Both the position numbers and the translations under genes were made by a program. 7,179 nt of DNA, taken from the NCBI GenBank assembly GCA_021769545.1, contig JAETSS010000064.1, positions 1 through 7,179 on the forward strand, in the 5' to 3' direction. This document shows, one piece after another, positions 1 to 6,913 of the stretch. The notes under the pieces were generated by a model. It was given only the letters and a program-made list of their open reading frames with translations. It made no database searches and was not told the DNA's origin. The stretch's first letter is position 1. Each line of letters starts with the position of its first letter. Source of the stretch: Eubacterium sp. (GTDB lineage Bacteria > Bacillota_A > Clostridia > Peptostreptococcales > Anaerovoracaceae).

Positions 1-1258
1 TGTCTATTCCTCCGTTTGCTATTATATTGGTCATCCTGGCTATCTGCAGCGGCGTCACAAGGGTCTCTCCCTGACCTATGGAAAGATTGCCTATGGCATC
101 GCCGTATCGTTCCTGTTTCGTCATGAGATGACCCGGACTTTCCTGCGGATATCCTTCCAGAGCCGTTTCTCCCAGCTTGAGCTTTTCGGCCGTTTCCACG
201 ATCTTGTCCGCACCTATCTGCTGTCCCAACTTCACAAAAAAGCTGTTGCACGAATCAGCGAAGGCATCTTCAAATGTTATGGTCCCATGGCCCGTATCGC
301 CGCCTGTTTCACATCCGATCTCAAGGGACCCCACAGTGGTACTGCCGTCGCATTGGAAGGTCTGATCCGTATCTACGCCGTTTTCCAGAGCCGCCGCTGC
401 CACGGCGATCTTGAACACCGAGCCGGGAGCGTACTCTCCCTGAGTCACCTTGTTTACCAGCTCATCCCCTGAGCTTTCCATATAGGAGCTTATATCGTTG
501 GGATCGAATCCCGGTGTGCATGCCATGGCCGCAACGCCGCCGCTCCTGCTGTCAAGGACCGCTACAGCGCAGTTTTCCGACACATCGTCTATGATATCCT
601 CCACAGCCTGCTGCAGCTCCTTATCTATCGTCGTCCTTATCCCATCCTTTACATATGAGTCCTTTTCGCTTCCGGTGGTTATTATAAGACTACGACCGGG
701 TATTATATTACCCTTGACATCCGCCACGGCATATATATGCCTGTCAAGACCCGACAGCTGTTCATCGTACATCAGCTCAAGGCCCGCAGCTCCCGACGAG
801 TCCTCTCTGTTGACGTATCCGATAAGATGCGCCGCCAGCTGATGACTGCTGTATCTGGCCGACGCCTGCAGGATATATGCGTTGTTTTCCTCTATCAGCG
901 TCCTTCCGACACTCTTTTCATAGTCTTCGGAGGAATACACCATATATCCGTCATTGTCACCGTTGACCTCATTAGCATCGAGGCTTTTCAGGAGGGCCCT
1001 AGCACGTCCGTCGAACTCATCAGCCTTGATGATATAGATATAATGCTTCTTATCGGCCACCAGCGCCTCGCCGTTCCTGTCGTATATTATCCCGCGGGTA
1101 TTGCTTCCTTCCAGGGATATCAGCGACTGCATCCTTGTGGCCTCCGCCAATTCGCTTCCGCCTACGAGCTGTATATATGCCAGCCTGCATATGAGGGCCA
1201 GCAGCAATACGGCAACGATCACCAGTATCCGTTTCAGGCTTTTCGTCATTGCTTCCAT
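1..1258 (-). CDS. Class B penicillin-binding protein (transpeptidase), 3' end outside window
   Basis: Peptidoglycan transpeptidase, predicted to cross-link stem peptides on the outer face of the membrane. 419 codons are visible and the frame is open to the window edge. Seen: a single N-terminal membrane anchor at about residues 10-30; the class B signature TRGIIYDRNG at 54-63, which opens the dimerization region; GLELMYDEQLSG at 159-170; the active-site SxxK as PGSVFK (Ser280, Lys283); SxN as SCN (336-338); and the conserved GQGETLVTPLQ stretch near 395-405. The third motif (KTG) should lie beyond the left edge; total length in this family suggests about 60-90 more residues. The start at 1258 is chosen because AAAGGAG sits 7 nt upstream; an in-frame ATG at 1249 is less well placed. 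The gene follows the DUF1015 gene after 54 bp containing a hairpin. It could be PBP2/FtsI-, SpoVD- or PbpA-like; the subgroup cannot be fixed without the C terminus and the next gene. Confidence 0.93.
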   Translation of the reverse strand, partial: MEAMTKSLKRILVIVAVLLLALICRLAYIQLVGGSELAEATRMQSLISLEGSNTRGIIYDRNGEALVADKKHYIYIIKADEFDGRARALLKSLDANEVNGDNDGYMVYSSEDYEKSVGRTLIEENNAYILQASARYSSHQLAAHLIGYVNREDSSGAAGLELMYDEQLSGLDRHIYAVADVKGNIIPGRSLIITTGSEKDSYVKDGIRTTIDKELQQAVEDIIDDVSENCAVAVLDSRSGGVAAMACTPGFDPNDISSYMESSGDELVNKVTQGEYAPGSVFKIAVAAAALENGVDTDQTFQCDGSTTVGSLEIGCETGGDTGHGTITFEDAFADSCNSFFVKLGQQIGADKIVETAEKLKLGETALEGYPQESPGHLMTKQERYGDAIGNLSIGQGETLVTPLQIARMTNIIANGGID

Positions 1259-1299
1259 AAAAAAACTCCTTTGCATGTATTTTTCCCATACAAAGGAGT
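1259..1299 (-). terminator. Intrinsic-terminator-like hairpin whose 3' arm is the PBP ribosome binding site
   Basis: Read on the minus strand, ACTCCTTTGTATG (1299-1287) pairs with CATGCAAAGGAGT (1277-1265). This gives 13 continuous pairs with one U-G wobble, a 9-nt loop (GGAAAAATA) and then six T residues (1264-1259) directly before the ATG at 1258. It begins 13 nt after the DUF1015 stop codon. The T tract lies only on the minus-strand exit side, so the polarity fits termination of nrdR-cmk-DUF1015 transcripts. The 3' arm holds AAAGGAGT, the Shine-Dalgarno of the PBP gene, so the folded RNA would also hide that site. Whether it terminates, attenuates or mainly controls translation is inference. 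Confidence 0.8.
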
Positions 1300-1312
1300 C
1301 GCTATACAATAT

Positions 1313-2557
1313 TTATTTGAGGCTGTGAAGGAAAAGGCCGCTTCCCAGCTTAGGCTCAAACCACGTGGACTTAGGCGGCATCACCATATCGTTGTCAGCT
1401 ACGGTGAGCAGATCGTCAACGTCTACAGGATAGACGGCAAAAGCCACCTTCATATCGCTTTCTGCACGTCTTTTAAGCTCTTCGAGTCCTCTTATTCCTC
1501 CGACGAAATCGATCCTCTTATCGGTCCTCGGGTCCTCGATCCCCAGAATCGGCTCAAGCAGACTGTTCTGCAGTATAGCCACATCGAGAGAATCTATCAC
1601 ATGATCCGGGATGATACGCTCATGTGCCGTCAGCTTGTACCATCTGCCCTCAAGGTACATGGAAAAGATATGCTTCGCTTCAGGATGATAGATATCCTCT
1701 CCCATGTCCTCCACGGAAAAACCGGCATCTTTTATCTTTGCAATAAAGTCATCGGCGCTGCTGCCGTTGAGATCCTTTACCACTCTGTTGTAATCGAATA
1801 TCTTAAGGTCGTTATCCGGGAATATTGCAGCCATGAAGAAATTGAATTCCTCGTCTCCCGTATAGCCGGGATTTTCCTCACGACGCTTAAGTCCCACCTT
1901 GCACGCAGAAGCGCTCCTGTGGTGACCGTCGGCGATATAAAGGGCCGGGAGCTCTCCGAACAGCGATACGAGACTGGATATCACAGCATCATCATCGATG
2001 ATCCACAGGATATGACGTATACCATCTGCGGAGGTCACATCGTAGACAGGCTCGTTTCCTGCCGCAAAACCCTCCACTATGGTCCTTATCCGTTTGTCGT
2101 CTCTGTATGTCAGGAATACAGGCTCGGTGTTTGTATCGCATACATCGAAATGATTTATCCTGTCCTGTTCCTTCTCTATTCTCGTGAACTCATGCTTTTT
2201 GATGATATTGTTCTGATATTCGTCTATCGAAAAACAGCCTACTATACCGGTCTGCACGCGTCCGTCCATTACCTGCCTGTATAAGTAAAGGGCAGGTTTT
2301 TCCTCTTTTACGAATACTCCCGCTTCAAGATTCTCCGCGATGTTGTCCCTTGCCTTCTCGTATACGGATCTGTCATACGCGTCCTCCTGCTGCGGCAGGT
2401 CTATCTCGGCTCTGCAGATGTGAAGAAAGCTGTATGGATTTCCTGCGGCCATATGGGCTGCTTCCTGTCTGTTCATCACATCGTACGGCAGCGATATCAC
2501 CTGCGATGCGTATTTCGGTTCCGGTCTTATTGCTCTAAAGGGTCTTACTGTAGCCAT
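1313..2557 (-). CDS. DUF1015 family protein (COG4198-like)
   Basis: A 414-residue soluble protein of full family length, with no signal peptide or membrane segment. Family hallmarks that I recognise: VRPFRAIRP at 4-12, PYDV at 24-27, HEFT at 122-125 with DRINHFDV at 132-139, the His-rich IADGHHRSASA at 208-218, NRVVKDLNG at 257-264, and the closing MPPKSTWFEPKLGSGLF at 393-409. The clustered conserved His, Asp and Arg residues suggest an enzyme or ligand-binding site, but I know of no established function; older annotations sometimes call such proteins ParB-like. The ATG overlaps the cmk stop as TAATG, and its own ribosome binding site (GAAGGAG, about 8 nt upstream) lies inside the cmk 3' end, so translational coupling to cmk is likely. 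In related genomes the family is, from memory, often near serine-biosynthesis genes; here it follows nrdR and cmk. Confidence 0.92.
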   Translation of the reverse strand: MATVRPFRAIRPEPKYASQVISLPYDVMNRQEAAHMAAGNPYSFLHICRAEIDLPQQEDAYDRSVYEKARDNIAENLEAGVFVKEEKPALYLYRQVMDGRVQTGIVGCFSIDEYQNNIIKKHEFTRIEKEQDRINHFDVCDTNTEPVFLTYRDDKRIRTIVEGFAAGNEPVYDVTSADGIRHILWIIDDDAVISSLVSLFGELPALYIADGHHRSASACKVGLKRREENPGYTGDEEFNFFMAAIFPDNDLKIFDYNRVVKDLNGSSADDFIAKIKDAGFSVEDMGEDIYHPEAKHIFSMYLEGRWYKLTAHERIIPDHVIDSLDVAILQNSLLEPILGIEDPRTDKRIDFVGGIRGLEELKRRAESDMKVAFAVYPVDVDDLLTVADNDMVMPPKSTWFEPKLGSGLFLHSLK

Positions 2558-3207
2558 TATCTTATCTCCTTCAATATGTGATCTATGACTTCCTCTATGG
2601 AAAGTCCCGTGGTGTCCACTTCCAGTGCGTCATCTGCTTTTCTGAGAGGGTTCAGCTTTCTGGTCATATCGTTATGGTCGCGGTTTCTGATATCGTCGAG
2701 GACCTTCTCGAAGGTAACATCCTCGCCCTTTTCCATGAGCTCCTTATAACGCCTGTCCGCCCTTTCCTCCGGGGATGCCGTCAGGAAAAATTTATACTGC
2801 GCGTCTCTCAGTACATTGGTGGCGATATCACGTCCATCCATTATCACGCTCTTCTTGGCGCCCATGCCGCGCTGCAGCTCCACCAGCTTCTCGCGGACTT
2901 CCGGTATGGCGGAGCATACCGACGCCCTCTTGGATATATCCGGTGTTCTTATCTTATCGTTTACAACGATCCCATCCAGTATTATATCCCCGTCTACAAA
3001 ATCTATGTCTGTATCATCAAGCATAACGGCAAGTCTGTCTCTGTCATCTGCCTCTATGCCTTCCTCTCTCATCTTGTAGCCTATGGCCCTGTACATGGCC
3101 CCGGTATCTATATAATCGATGCCCAGCTTCTTTGCCACTGCCTTGGCGATGGTGCTCTTGCCGGCGCCGCTTGGTCCGTCGATGGCTACCTTAAAAAACT
3201 TATCCAT
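2557..3207 (-). CDS. cmk: Cytidylate kinase ((d)CMP kinase)
   Basis: Cytosolic nucleoside monophosphate kinase: ATP + CMP or dCMP gives ADP + CDP or dCDP, in pyrimidine salvage and supply. The 216-residue length is normal. Seen: P-loop GPSGAGKST at 11-19; the CMP-site motif DTGAMYR at 34-40; the substrate-binding DGRDIAT at 124-130, typical of bacterial Cmk; the Arg-rich lid ASPEERADRRYKEL at 144-157; and RNRDHNDMTRKLNPL at 175-189. The ATG has AAGGAG 10 nt upstream. The gene starts 22 nt after nrdR and its stop overlaps the DUF1015 start by one base, so the three genes are probably one transcript. The usual clostridial partners (ispH/rpsA-type genes) are not next to it here. CDP made by this enzyme is a ribonucleotide reductase substrate, which fits the nrdR neighbour. 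Confidence 0.97.
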   Translation of the reverse strand: MDKFFKVAIDGPSGAGKSTIAKAVAKKLGIDYIDTGAMYRAIGYKMREEGIEADDRDRLAVMLDDTDIDFVDGDIILDGIVVNDKIRTPDISKRASVCSAIPEVREKLVELQRGMGAKKSVIMDGRDIATNVLRDAQYKFFLTASPEERADRRYKELMEKGEDVTFEKVLDDIRNRDHNDMTRKLNPLRKADDALEVDTTGLSIEEVIDHILKEIR

Positions 3208-3229
3208 AATAAAACAGCTCCTTGTCAGA

Positions 3230-3691
3230 TCATTTCCCCTTGTTGGTCAAAAGTTTCTCTATCTCCGAAACGAAGGTATTGATATCGGTAAACTGCCTGT
3301 ATACCGATGCAAAGCGCACATATGCCACTTCATCCAGCTCCTTGAGCCTTTCCATGACAAGCTCTCCGATAAACGTACTCTCCACTTCCTTTTCCATCAT
3401 GTTGTTAAGACCTCGCTCTATTTCGTCTACGATCTTCTCCATGTCGGCTATGGAAACGGGGCGTTTCTCACATGCTCTTATTATGCCGTTAAGCAGCTTG
3501 TTCCTGTCGAATGCCTGTCTGCTGCCGTCCTTTTTCACCACCATAAGTATCATCTCTTCGATCTTCTCATAGGTGGTAAAACGTCTTCCGCACGCTTCAC
3601 ATTCTCTTCTTCTCCTTATGGCACGTCCATCCTCTGTATGTCGCGAATCTATTACCTTACTGTCTTCATTTTCGCAATACGGGCATCTCAT
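3230..3691 (-). CDS. nrdR: Transcriptional repressor NrdR (Zn-ribbon plus ATP-cone)
   Basis: Represses ribonucleotide reductase genes in response to the bound adenine nucleotide (ATP or dATP). 153 residues, the usual length. Seen: an N-terminal zinc ribbon with CPYC at 3-6 and CEAC at 31-34; the family stretch [23 protein letters not shown] around 15-37; then the ATP-cone from about residue 48 ([16 protein letters not shown]) to [15 protein letters not shown] near 122-136. The frame could be extended to 3718, but MRCPYC is the conserved start and has AAGGAGG 7 nt upstream, so 3691 is chosen. It is first in an apparent nrdR-cmk-DUF1015 operon. A promoter with a NrdR-box-like element lies just upstream, pointing to autoregulation. 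Its main targets (nrd genes) are not in this window. Confidence 0.97.
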   Translation of the reverse strand: MRCPYCENEDSKVIDSRHTEDGRAIRRRRECEACGRRFTTYEKIEEMILMVVKKDGSRQAFDRNKLLNGIIRACEKRPVSIADMEKIVDEIERGLNNMMEKEVESTFIGELVMERLKELDEVAYVRFASVYRQFTDINTFVSEIEKLLTNKGK

Positions 3692-3721
3692 TTCGGGACC
3701 TCCTTGTTCAAATACCACTAA

Positions 3722-3764
3722 ACAAAAACCACAATATAATTTTACTACATATTGTGGTTTTTGT
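3722..3764 (-). repeat. 16-bp perfect inverted repeat upstream of nrdR (possible terminator and/or operator)
   Basis: ACAAAAACCACAATAT (3722-3737) and ATATTGTGGTTTTTGT (3749-3764) are exact reverse complements around an 11-nt AT-rich centre. As RNA this is an A-tract/stem/T-tract hairpin that could stop transcription leaving the amidohydrolase gene, whose stop is at 3795-3797, and it would be symmetrical enough to act in both directions. The inner half-sites CCACAATAT and ATATTGTGG also resemble NrdR-box halves, and the nrdR promoter call overlaps it. Both readings are possible, and they need not exclude each other. Confidence 0.75.
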
Positions 3765-3767
3765 CTA
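3739..3767 (-). promoter_or_regulatory. Candidate sigma-A promoter of the nrdR operon
   Basis: On the minus strand, -35 TAGACA (3767-3762, 5/6 to TTGACA) is separated by exactly 17 bp from -10 TAAAAT (3744-3739, 5/6 to TATAAT). Transcription would start near 3732, giving a leader of about 40 nt containing the AAGGAGG site and the nrdR ATG at 3691. The call rests on consensus match and position only. Confidence 0.55.
3742..3757 (-). promoter_or_regulatory. NrdR-box-like operator within the nrdR promoter
   Basis: On the minus strand the 16-mer CCACAATATGTAGTAA matches the NrdR-box consensus as I remember it (acaCwAtATaTwGtgt) at 12 of 16 positions. All the strongly conserved bases match (C4, A6, A8, T9, T11, G13) and both w positions fit. 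It fills most of the spacer and reaches the -10 box, where bound repressor would block polymerase. A mirror-image, weaker copy (3729-3744) overlaps it. Classical NrdR sites occur as two boxes about 30 bp centre to centre, and a second well-spaced box was not found, which lowers confidence. Confidence 0.45.
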
Positions 3768-3794
3768 ATCTATATTTGCCGTGCCATATAAGCA

Positions 3795-5513
3795 TCATAA
3801 ATCACAGGTCTCGTATACTTTTCTGCCTTTGAAATACGTCTGCTGTACCTTGATATCAGCTATCCGGGCAGCCTCCACCGCATCGATATCTGCATCCAGG
3901 ATGATGAAATCCGCCGACTTTCCGACTTCCAGACTTCCCGTAACATCCTCTAGCCAGCACTGATACGCGGACGCTATGCTGTAGCCCTCGATGAGATCTC
4001 TAAGCTGCAGCTTTTCCTTTTCCTCTCCCAGGCTCTGCCCTTTATAAAGCTCATATTCCGGATGCGCAGGTGAAACGGTCCTTAGCATCCCGGTCATCAT
4101 CCCGATGAACGGGTCAGGCGGTATCGTCACAGGAAAATCCGTTCCGCATGTGAGCTTCACGCCTGCTTGCCTGAGACTTCCAAAGGGGTATACTTCATAT
4201 GTACGATGGCCCATCATGGCAAGTCCCGACTTGTTGCTGAGACTGTCGGCCACCGGCCACATAGGCTGTACTGCCGCAATGATCCCCATGTCTGCCATCC
4301 TCTTTATGTCTGCATCATCCGCCAGCATCACATGAGCTATGGTATGGCGGTTTTTCTTTATATCGTTGAAGCCTGCCACGTATTCAAATGCATCCAGGGA
4401 CATCTTCAAAGCCCCGTCTCCCATGCAGTGGATGTGGATCTGATAGCCTGCGCTGTCAAGTCTGAGGAATATCCTCTTTATTTCTTCAAGCTCCCACTGA
4501 GGATAGCCTCTGTAGCCTTCCGGCATGCCTATGGCGCTGAGCCACTCCGCTTCGAAGGGGTCATTGAGATAGAATGTAAGTCCCGATCCGTCCATGAAGA
4601 ATTTCACCGTCTTTATGGCAAAATCTCCGTCTGGATCGCAGCTTTCCTTCTTTGAAAGGATATCGTCGAACTGACTTTCGGGAAGCGACGGGTCCGCGTA
4701 ATATGCGGTCCGTACTCTCATGGTAAGCTCTCCGTCCGCCTCCATCTGCCTGTATGCTTCTATGGCGTTTTCACTGCAATATGCATCGAACACGAGAGTA
4801 GTTCCGTATTTGTTTCCGAAATCTCTCTGATAGCACTTTATGCCTTCCTTATATTCTTCTACAGTATAATCCGCTCCCGGCAGATTCCTGAGAAGCAGAT
4901 CCATCGCAGTGGTCTCTCTGAATATTCCGCTTGGCGTCCCGTCATCATCTCTTTCCACCACTCCGTTTCTCGGATCAGGCGTTTTGGCGGTAATACCGGC
5001 CAGCTCAATAGCCTTGCTGTTTACCCACAGCGCATGGTGGTCGAAGGATCTCAGGATCACCGGTACATCAGCACATACCTCATCTATATCGGATGCTTCC
5101 GGCTGTCCCTGCGGATATGCTTCAAAAATTATAGGATTCCATCCCGTCCCCCTTATGATGGCTGCTTCGGGATGAGCTTTCGCATACTCCCTGATCAGCT
5201 TCTGATATGCGGCTATGTATTCCTGTCTTGATGACAATGTTCCGAACACGACGCTGCGAAGGTCGAAATCCAATACCATCTCGGCAGTCATGGATACATG
5301 AAGGTGGGAATCCGCAAGCCCCGGAAGGACGCTTCTGCCCTTTAGATCTATTATTTCCGTATTTCCATCGATAAGCTGTGTCATGCTATCGGTATCTCCG
5401 AGGGAAACTATCGTTCCCCCGGAAATTGCCATAGCATTATATTTTGTTTCACATCCATCCTTATCAATGGAGTAGATGTTTCCGTTTTGTAAAACCAGAT
5501 TTGCTGCTTTCAT
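3795..5513 (-). CDS. YtcJ-like metal-dependent amidohydrolase (Amidohydro_3 family)
   Basis: A 572-residue cytosolic member of the amidohydrolase superfamily, predicted to hydrolyse an amide or related C-N bond; the natural substrate is unknown. Seen: an N-terminal beta-sandwich part (LVLQNGNIYSID at 6-17); metal ligands in GLADSHLHV (His70, His72); the family stretch DHHALWVNSKA at 158-168; KFFMDGSG at 304-311, whose Lys may be the bridging residue; IHIHCMGDGA at 359-368; HTIAH at 390-394; GTDFPV with the catalytic-type Asp459; and a C-terminal GSLEVGKSADFIILD at 526-540 that returns to the beta-sandwich. All expected ligand positions appear intact. The ATG at 5513 is preferred: GAAGAGG sits 8 nt upstream. 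A TTG at 5534 would add seven residues but lacks a site. It lies 34 bp behind the MFS gene, so the pair is probably co-transcribed. There is no signal peptide, so the substrate must enter the cell first. Confidence 0.9.
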   Translation of the reverse strand: MKAANLVLQNGNIYSIDKDGCETKYNAMAISGGTIVSLGDTDSMTQLIDGNTEIIDLKGRSVLPGLADSHLHVSMTAEMVLDFDLRSVVFGTLSSRQEYIAAYQKLIREYAKAHPEAAIIRGTGWNPIIFEAYPQGQPEASDIDEVCADVPVILRSFDHHALWVNSKAIELAGITAKTPDPRNGVVERDDDGTPSGIFRETTAMDLLLRNLPGADYTVEEYKEGIKCYQRDFGNKYGTTLVFDAYCSENAIEAYRQMEADGELTMRVRTAYYADPSLPESQFDDILSKKESCDPDGDFAIKTVKFFMDGSGLTFYLNDPFEAEWLSAIGMPEGYRGYPQWELEEIKRIFLRLDSAGYQIHIHCMGDGALKMSLDAFEYVAGFNDIKKNRHTIAHVMLADDADIKRMADMGIIAAVQPMWPVADSLSNKSGLAMMGHRTYEVYPFGSLRQAGVKLTCGTDFPVTIPPDPFIGMMTGMLRTVSPAHPEYELYKGQSLGEEKEKLQLRDLIEGYSIASAYQCWLEDVTGSLEVGKSADFIILDADIDAVEAARIADIKVQQTYFKGRKVYETCDL

Positions 5514-5547
5514 ACTTCTTGCCTCTTCTAACAACTATGAAATCCAT

Positions 5548-6825
5548 TTATTCAGCATCAGTTTCAGGATCGAACTTTCTGTTCTTCGTAGTACACATGC
5601 CTCTGATAACAGCTACAACCACCAGTACGACGGTCATGATGATCCAAGGCATGAAATACGTTCCGTAGGACTGGACCAGCGCTCCTACAGCGGCAGCTCC
5701 GATGGCTCCGCCGATAGCTACGAATATGTTGACATAGCTGATAAGCTTGCCCAGCTCCTTCTCTCCGTACATGTAGCTCATGATAAGAGGTGAGATTATG
5801 TTGATGGCAGGTACGCCGAACATATATCCCAGTACGAATGCCGGAATGCCCCATGCGCTTCCCACGAATGCCAGTCCGAATACTGCCATTGCGAAGAACA
5901 GGCTCGTACCTACGGCTGCTACAGACAATCTGAACTTGTCGCATACGATACCTACGATAGGTCCCGTAACGATCATTACAAGTGACATGGTGGAAACAAG
6001 TCCCGTTGCCGCTGTCTGATCCATCTTGCCGCTCATTACCATGGTAGCGATACCGTGCTGCAGGATGGAGCTGGATACGATAACTGCAAGTGTAGTTGAA
6101 ATGAATGCCAGCCATGTTACAGGCTTTTTGATAGCTGTCTTGAAGCTTACGCCCTTGACTTCTCTTCCTGCCATTGCAGCAAGCTCGCTTTCATCCAGAT
6201 CGCCGACTCTCTTGATGCCCTTCTGAGCAGGGCTCCAAACTACCGTGCATGCTGCTACGAGTCCGCATACGGCAACACATACTGCCAGTACTATATATCC
6301 CTTTGACCAGCCTGCAGTAAGAACTACACTGTTTAGCACGTTCATCAGTATTACCGTGATGATGGACATGATGGCGAGGAATATACTCATCGCTCTTCCC
6401 CTTACCTTTTCACCGAACCAGTTGCTTACGAGGATCTGTGAAGGAGTCATTGTGAATGCTGCCATGCAGAAGCCCTGCGGAACGGCGAATATGTAGAACC
6501 ACATAAGTGATTTTGCCATTGCAAATCCTATGAAGGATATAACGCCGCATACAGCAGCCGCTATCATTATTTTCTTGATATTCTTCTCATTGAGGAACTT
6601 GGAAATAACGAATAATGTCAACATATTGAATATGGACATTATCGTGATATAGAATGAATAACCTGCGATCGGAAGACCTAATTCAGTCGTTACCGGAAGC
6701 AGGAATATTCCCGTAACCGATACGATACCGCTGTAAACAAGACCGCACAGGAGTCCCGCTACCAAAACTATTACCCATCCGTAATAGAATTTACCGTTTT
6801 CATCTTTTAGGGTGAATGATTTAAT
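5548..6825 (-). CDS. MFS transporter, OFA/monocarboxylate-porter-like
   Basis: Inner-membrane secondary transporter of the major facilitator superfamily, 425 residues from the chosen start, with about twelve hydrophobic segments by eye and a charged central loop (around KGIKRVGDLDESELAAM). Seen: YYGWVIV leading into helix 1, as in OFA and monocarboxylate porters; NWFGEKVRGRAMSI after helix 4, which resembles the OFA signature; and GPIVGIVCDKFR in the second half, a motif-A copy. The family suggests a small organic anion or similar solute, but the substrate is not readable. The start is unusual: no ATG, GTG or TTG exists upstream of residue 21 in this frame, yet MKSFTLKDENGKFYYGWVIV matches family N termini and begins at an ATT codon, 7 nt after GGAGG. 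A TTG at 6765 would cut helix 1. The gene is followed after 34 bp by the amidohydrolase, its likely metabolic partner. Confidence 0.9.
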   Translation of the reverse strand: MKSFTLKDENGKFYYGWVIVLVAGLLCGLVYSGIVSVTGIFLLPVTTELGLPIAGYSFYITIMSIFNMLTLFVISKFLNEKNIKKIMIAAAVCGVISFIGFAMAKSLMWFYIFAVPQGFCMAAFTMTPSQILVSNWFGEKVRGRAMSIFLAIMSIITVILMNVLNSVVLTAGWSKGYIVLAVCVAVCGLVAACTVVWSPAQKGIKRVGDLDESELAAMAGREVKGVSFKTAIKKPVTWLAFISTTLAVIVSSSILQHGIATMVMSGKMDQTAATGLVSTMSLVMIVTGPIVGIVCDKFRLSVAAVGTSLFFAMAVFGLAFVGSAWGIPAFVLGYMFGVPAINIISPLIMSYMYGEKELGKLISYVNIFVAIGGAIGAAAVGALVQSYGTYFMPWIIMTVVLVVVAVIRGMCTTKNRKFDPETDAE

Positions 6826-6837
6826 GATACTACCTCC
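6823..6837 (-). promoter_or_regulatory. Ribosome binding site that decides an ATT start for the MFS gene
   Basis: On the minus strand GGAGG (6837-6833) is followed by TAGTATC and then ATT AAA TCA TTC, in frame with the transporter. The 7-nt spacing to ATT (6825-6823) is ideal. The preceding ATC (6828-6826) is only 4 nt away. No standard start codon is available in this frame at usable spacing. Confidence 0.65.
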
Positions 6838-6860
6838 AAAATTACATAATAGCGATTCCC

Positions 6861-6878
6861 GAAATAAGTACTTAATTC
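6861..6878. promoter_or_regulatory. Operator-like 18-bp palindrome ahead of the MFS gene
   Basis: GAAATAAGTACTTAATTC is symmetric apart from one A-A pair, with a perfect 10-bp core TAAGTACTTA. It lies immediately downstream of the candidate -10 box, about where transcription would start, a position typical for a repressor site. The cognate protein is unknown; AraC-family proteins more often bind direct repeats. Confidence 0.35.
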
Positions 6879-6885
6879 ATTTACT

Positions 6886-6913
6886 AATATACTGTATTTT
6901 CAGAAAATTACAA
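6886..6913 (-). promoter_or_regulatory. Weak candidate promoter of the MFS-amidohydrolase operon
   Basis: On the minus strand TTGTAA (6913-6908, 4/6 to the -35 consensus), a 16-bp spacer, and TATATT (6891-6886, 5/6 to the -10 consensus). A start near 6879 would give a leader of about 55 nt. The poor -35 box would suit an activator-dependent promoter. An imperfect 20-bp palindrome (6904-6923) overlaps the -35 box. The surrounding sequence is so AT-rich that chance matches are likely. Confidence 0.35.

Noticed and set aside
737..2284. Long plus-strand open frame of 515 codons
   Set aside because: It runs antisense across the PBP gene, the hairpin gap and most of the DUF1015 gene, has no recognisable domain, and its composition is that expected from reading the opposite strand. 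The minus-strand genes have clear motifs and ribosome binding sites.
3692..3718. Nine-residue N-terminal extension of NrdR
   Set aside because: The extension covers the AAGGAGG ribosome binding site and precedes the conserved MRCPYC start of the family.
2578..3721. Plus-strand open frames of about 200-234 codons opposite cmk and nrdR
   Set aside because: They are antisense to two firmly identified genes, show no family signature and cross gene borders.
5514..5534. TTG start adding seven residues to the amidohydrolase
   Set aside because: No ribosome binding site precedes it, and the extension contains the GAAGAGG site that serves the ATG at 5513.
5564..6115. Minus-strand 183-codon frame inside the MFS gene
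   Set aside because: Out-of-frame shadow of the transporter, rich in Arg, His and Tyr, with no ribosome binding site or motif.
6763..6765. TTG start for the MFS transporter
   Set aside because: It lacks a ribosome binding site and would remove the conserved YYGWVIV segment and the beginning of helix 1.
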